Below are positions 61,701 through 64,000 of a stretch of 64,000 nt of DNA, piece by piece; positions within the stretch are counted from its first letter, which is position 1; every line of letters starts with the position of its first letter. The position numbers and the translations under genes were made by a program. This stretch comes from an uncultured Bacteroidia bacterium (GTDB taxonomy: Bacteria; Bacteroidota; Bacteroidia; Bacteroidales; F082): contig CACYHP010000001.1 of NCBI GenBank assembly GCA_902774295.1, positions 1,302,001-1,366,000 on the forward strand, given 5' to 3'. The notes beneath the pieces are model-generated. The model was not told the DNA's origin. It did not search any database and was given only the letters and a program-made list of their open reading frames with translations.

Positions 61701-62075
61701 GAGTTGTATAACCACATGCTTCAAGAGCAGGATACAACGGTTTCTATGCGTATCAATTCACACGATAAAGTAGTGCTTGGAGCTTTGAAATTCTTGCGAA
61801 CAGAGGCTGCGGCAACAATGAGCGATGAGCATGGACGTGGTTTATGCCGCAGACTGCAGTCTTTGGTGGAGCAAGGTGTGTATAATTCACTCCCTCGTCA
61901 ATTGGGCGATTTGGCGAAACAACAACGTAGCGCAAATCCATTCAGCAAAGAGGATTTGGAGCAGCAGATAATTGACTTGGCGGAAATCTATTGTCCTGAT
62001 GTTGAGGAGTCAACAAATAACTCAGGAGGCAATTCAGTGCCGGATATTATTATTTCAGAAACATTCATCGCTTAA
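58740..62075 (+). CDS. PLD-domain SNF2-type helicase (defence/restriction-associated)
   Basis: 1111 residues. Residues about 1-190 are a phospholipase D-like domain with HAKFYLC and GSSNLTDQGLG, a single HxK...SSN set as in DEDD-less PLD nucleases of defence systems. The SNF2 helicase follows: GLGKTPVATMIAK (motif I, about 286), VDEAHNFRN (II), LLSATPYNN (III), and the C-terminal half with LAEGVNLHRANVIVNYD and RLMQRNGRVNRIG. The start at 58740 matches the usual MSTKFF opening; an in-frame TTG at 58704 is disfavoured. The methylase gene starts 12 bases after its stop. The architecture recalls DISARM DrmD/DrmC functions on one chain. Confidence 0.88.
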   Translation: MSTKFFNNIESTLMDKFHGIASAMANFDIFHAVVGYFRSSGYFKLRKELENVSEIRILVGINIDSILSHHNANLLFTADSHTAEVVEQYRRHLIDDIRKSHYDADTEHGIMQMFDDIASGKLQLRIHATRNLHAKFYLCLPSNFSEHSDGWVIMGSSNLTDQGLGTVNNHRYELNVAMKDYDDVRYCEDEFWHLWEESVPVSIEDMQKARRSTHLDNEKPPTPYELYMKVLIDTFGNMVEDNFELDPTRYGFRDLSYQRDAVIQGYQTMIRHNGCFIADVVGLGKTPVATMIAKRFIMENGRYTRILVIMPPAMRHEWERTFKKFEISKYAWFVTSGSLDKVVDGRDNYRLPNEYDMIIVDEAHNFRNDGNTGYQYLQRICKAPRANRGRVEGLRKKVLLLSATPYNNTPMDIRNQLLLFQDARNCTIEGLGDITGSFSDWISRYKQLMRDRDTLPHDVFVKAVDKIMEEVRHRVLEPIMVRRTRNNILNYDPYRIDIEEQGIKFPKFASIRDRQYKMDDYLAHLFGRTMQILTDTPSEDNPKGTGVHYARYRAVEFFRPGVPYKGKQGKHVALLLTGIFRTHMVKRLESSFEAFKKSLHTFLNITTGMIDMFVADKVLIAPEYNVKQLQVEKEMDLDDIIQYIESKGVERKDFVYHSADFQPILLDMLREDETQLKALCDEWDAVDYDPKLELFVNMLQGELFNPRENKNHKLVIFSESVDTVNCLYRTMTERLGRTDVLRITAKNRDQERKRIAANFDANYSEKQLDEFNIIVTSDVLAEGVNLHRANVIVNYDSPWNASRLMQRNGRVNRIGSTSDLIYNYMFYPSQEGDKQIQLYSNALIKLQGFHSALGEDSQIYSHEEIVKEFELFNKNVHDENDDKLALIHEVSELHKDNPELYERIKNLPPKSRCLRSVSYCENNNDGSTLVFLASKERVDYVLVGSDDAPNRLSFMEAVKKLKAAPDEPGFPISDMEKRHFIQVNRAIELYNHMLQEQDTTVSMRINSHDKVVLGALKFLRTEAAATMSDEHGRGLCRRLQSLVEQGVYNSLPRQLGDLAKQQRSANPFSKEDLEQQIIDLAEIYCPDVEESTNNSGGNSVPDIIISETFIA

Positions 62076-62087
62076 AACATTAACGAT

Positions 62088-64000
62088 ATGAAAGAGACTT
62101 TGAGAGATCTTTTCAGACAAAAGTTCAATTATAGCGAATACCGCAAAGTGATATTACAAAACCTGTTACATGCGCAAGAATTGATGCGCGAACCCGAATT
62201 TCTTGAGGAAACCAACGATGGTGACCGAATTTATGGCTTGGGTTATCTTCGTGATGCCGACGGTAAAGAAATTGGTTTGTACTACACAAATGTGACGAAA
62301 GGTGATGTCCGTCATAAACGTGTGGGATTTCGTAAAATGATGAAGAAATACACGGACTTTGGAGTTGATGCTGCAATTACCGTTTTTGCCGACAAAGAGC
62401 ACTGGCGTCTGTCGTATATGTGCGATTTGAAAGGCGGTGTGACTGCTGCAAAACGATTCTCTTATATCATGGGCGATGGGGGAATGTACGTTACACCTGT
62501 CAATCGTCTTTCGGAATTGGCAGGAAAACGCATAAAACTTGAAAATATCCACGATGCTTTCTCTGTAGAAGCCCTCAGCGACGAATTCTTTAAAGCGTAT
62601 CATGACCATTATGACATCATTGTGGCAGCGTTGGCACGACAAGGGAAAACTGGCGCTATCTATCACGATTATGTCAAAAAGATGATGGGTCGTATAGTGT
62701 TTCTGCACTTCCTGCAAAAGAAAGAATGGCTCAACGGCAATCCTACATTCTTGCGCGATTTGTTCTTCTTCAGCCCACATAAGGATGATTTTCTCGACCA
62801 AGTGCTGGAGCCGTTGTTCTTCGGGATTTTCAACACCGAAAAAGGACAACGTGAGAAATTGTTTGCCAGCGAGCATTGGGACAAGAACTTGCTGAAAGAG
62901 TGGGAGAGTATGCCATATCTGAACGGCGGTTTGTTTGAGCGTGATGAGATTGACAAGATGAATATCAAGTTGCCGGCTTCGCTGTTTGACAATCTTTTCA
63001 ATTTCTTGGCATCCTACAACTTCACTGTTGACGAGAACGACCCTGACGATGCCGAGATTGGCGTTGACCCAGAGATGTTGGGCAAAATCTTCGAGAGCCT
63101 TTTGGAGGACAACAAGGCCAAAGGCGCTTTCTACACGCCCAAAGAGATTGTGCGTTACATGTGCAAGGAATCTCTGATTGCACATCTCGTCTCCAAACTG
63201 CCCGATTTATCTGATAAAGTTATCCGCACTTTCGTGGAAACACATGAGATGCAGCCCGAGTTGGAAACTTGCCGCGATGACCTTGAAAGTGCCTTGCGTG
63301 AGGTGAAAATCTGCGACCCTGCCATTGGCAGTGGAGCGTTTCCGATGGGCTTGCTCAACGAATTATGGCGATGCCGCGAAGCCCTTGGAACCGGGTTATC
63401 CCGTCTTCAATTAAAAAAAGAGATTATTGAAAACAACATCTATGGCGTGGACATCGAGCGTGGTGCCATCGATATCGCTCGTCTGCGTTTCTGGCTCAGC
63501 ATTGTAGTGGACAGCGATAAGGCGGAGCCGCTGCCGAACTTCGACTACAAGTTCATGCAAGGCAACAGCCTGATTGAGAGTTATGGCGGTTTCGACCTCA
63601 GCCGTATTGCGGGCAAGAGCGTTGGCCGTCCATCCACCTCCACGCAACTGGTGATTGGTCTCGACAGCGACTTGAACAGAAAGAACCTTCAAAAGTTGTT
63701 GCATGAGTATTTTTCCGTCACAGACCACAAGCAGAAAGCCACTATGCGCCAAGCCATCAACGACGAAGTGAAACGACTCATCGTCAATAGCGTGGGCGGT
63801 ACCCCTGCATTCCTCAAAAACTTATCAGCTCTCGATCCATCTGCCAACCAAGAGTTTTTCTTGTGGCATATATGGTTTAAGGATATTTTTGATAAAGGTG
63901 GGTTCGATATTGTGATTGGGAATCCACCGTATGTTAATATTGCCAATATTAAACCAGATGAATACAGAGAGTTGTTGCAAAAATCATTTCGTTCAACTCG
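62088..64000 (+). CDS. Eco57I-type N6-adenine DNA methylase/restriction protein (3' truncated by window)
   Basis: The ATG at 62088 opens a frame that stays open to the window end (637 residues seen). The N-terminal 330 residues resemble the nuclease and helical spacer of type IIG enzymes (FGVDAAITVFADKEHWRL). The MTase part has ESLLEDNKAKGAFYTPKEIVRYM, SAM motif I DPAIGSGAFPMGLL (about 409), IYGVDIERGAIDIARLRFWLS and the catalytic NPPY (about 618). It methylates adenine in a specific DNA site. Directly behind the helicase gene, it is probably the modification (and perhaps cleavage) part of the same system; target recognition lies beyond the window. Confidence 0.9.
   Translation, partial: MKETLRDLFRQKFNYSEYRKVILQNLLHAQELMREPEFLEETNDGDRIYGLGYLRDADGKEIGLYYTNVTKGDVRHKRVGFRKMMKKYTDFGVDAAITVFADKEHWRLSYMCDLKGGVTAAKRFSYIMGDGGMYVTPVNRLSELAGKRIKLENIHDAFSVEALSDEFFKAYHDHYDIIVAALARQGKTGAIYHDYVKKMMGRIVFLHFLQKKEWLNGNPTFLRDLFFFSPHKDDFLDQVLEPLFFGIFNTEKGQREKLFASEHWDKNLLKEWESMPYLNGGLFERDEIDKMNIKLPASLFDNLFNFLASYNFTVDENDPDDAEIGVDPEMLGKIFESLLEDNKAKGAFYTPKEIVRYMCKESLIAHLVSKLPDLSDKVIRTFVETHEMQPELETCRDDLESALREVKICDPAIGSGAFPMGLLNELWRCREALGTGLSRLQLKKEIIENNIYGVDIERGAIDIARLRFWLSIVVDSDKAEPLPNFDYKFMQGNSLIESYGGFDLSRIAGKSVGRPSTSTQLVIGLDSDLNRKNLQKLLHEYFSVTDHKQKATMRQAINDEVKRLIVNSVGGTPAFLKNLSALDPSANQEFFLWHIWFKDIFDKGGFDIVIGNPPYVNIANIKPDEYRELLQKSFRST

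Noticed and set aside
62166..63185. 339-codon minus-strand frame opposite the methylase gene
   Set aside because: The plus strand carries clear methylase motifs throughout; the reverse frame is a shadow with no recognisable domain.

Overview
The window looks like a chromosomal segment from an uncultured gut- or mucosa-type member of the order Bacteroidales. The evidence is the recurring Bacteroidetes -7 promoter motif TAnnTTTG, cargo proteins of the type IX secretion system (T9SS; C-terminal sorting domains of type A and of the gliding-motility type), lineage-typical genes (DUF4293 beside rho, DUF1573-yajC-ybbR-coaE, an S16 with a long tail, DUF3078) and many host-glycan enzymes. T9SS cargo argues against the genus Bacteroides itself. 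The species cannot be named from sequence alone.

Layout. 1-12.3 kb: the end of a PEP-utilising dikinase-like gene, a reverse rubrerythrin, a GH109-type lipoprotein, a NahK-like N-acetylhexosamine kinase, and a minus-strand run of Sel1 protein, T9SS cargo, galK, nucleotidyltransferase and sugar permease. 12.3-18 kb: a GH29 fucosidase and a minus-strand unit of a 42-residue membrane peptide, a 1253-residue GLUG-repeat T9SS protein and an 86-residue protein with a sorting-tail-like C-terminus. 18-24 kb: coaE, ybbR, yajC, DUF1573, a gliding-type T9SS protein and a ClpB without its N-terminal domain. 24.1-27.5 kb: an AT-rich accessory islet with a broken RhuM/Fic gene, an unknown protein, and an operon of a PD-(D/E)XK-like nuclease, a WYL regulator and a DEDDh exonuclease. 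27.6-53.2 kb: mostly housekeeping (rpsP, dnaE with a fused exonuclease, trxA, DUF58, two outer-membrane proteins, a C69 dipeptidase, rarA, ubiE, menA, fRMsr, and rho with M64 peptidase, HTH and Na/Pi transporter genes, rlmB, rplS, trmD). 53.5-57.6 kb: two tRNA-Leu genes, a DPP5-like S9 peptidase and a PNGase F-like glycosidase. 57.7-64 kb: an unknown protein, a highly structured leader RNA with an overlapping small reading frame, a PLD-SNF2 helicase, and an Eco57I-type N6-adenine methylase that runs off the window. This last pair is probably a restriction or DISARM-like defence system.

How parts work together. GH109, NahK, GH29, PNGase F, galK and the hexose permease fit harvesting of mucin and N-glycan sugars (GalNAc, fucose, galactose). 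Several gene pairs overlap by ATGA, indicating translational coupling.

Four families of short inverted-repeat elements lie between genes. Family A consists of hairpins whose ends read GTCATTTCGA and GAGAAATC. Family B is about 29 bp and begins GTAGAGACG. Family C is a 28-bp palindrome centred on GCATG(C). Family D consists of TTAG/CTAA-rich hairpins. Two of these elements contain a gene's stop codon, and one half-copy of family A is embedded in frame inside the NahK-like gene.
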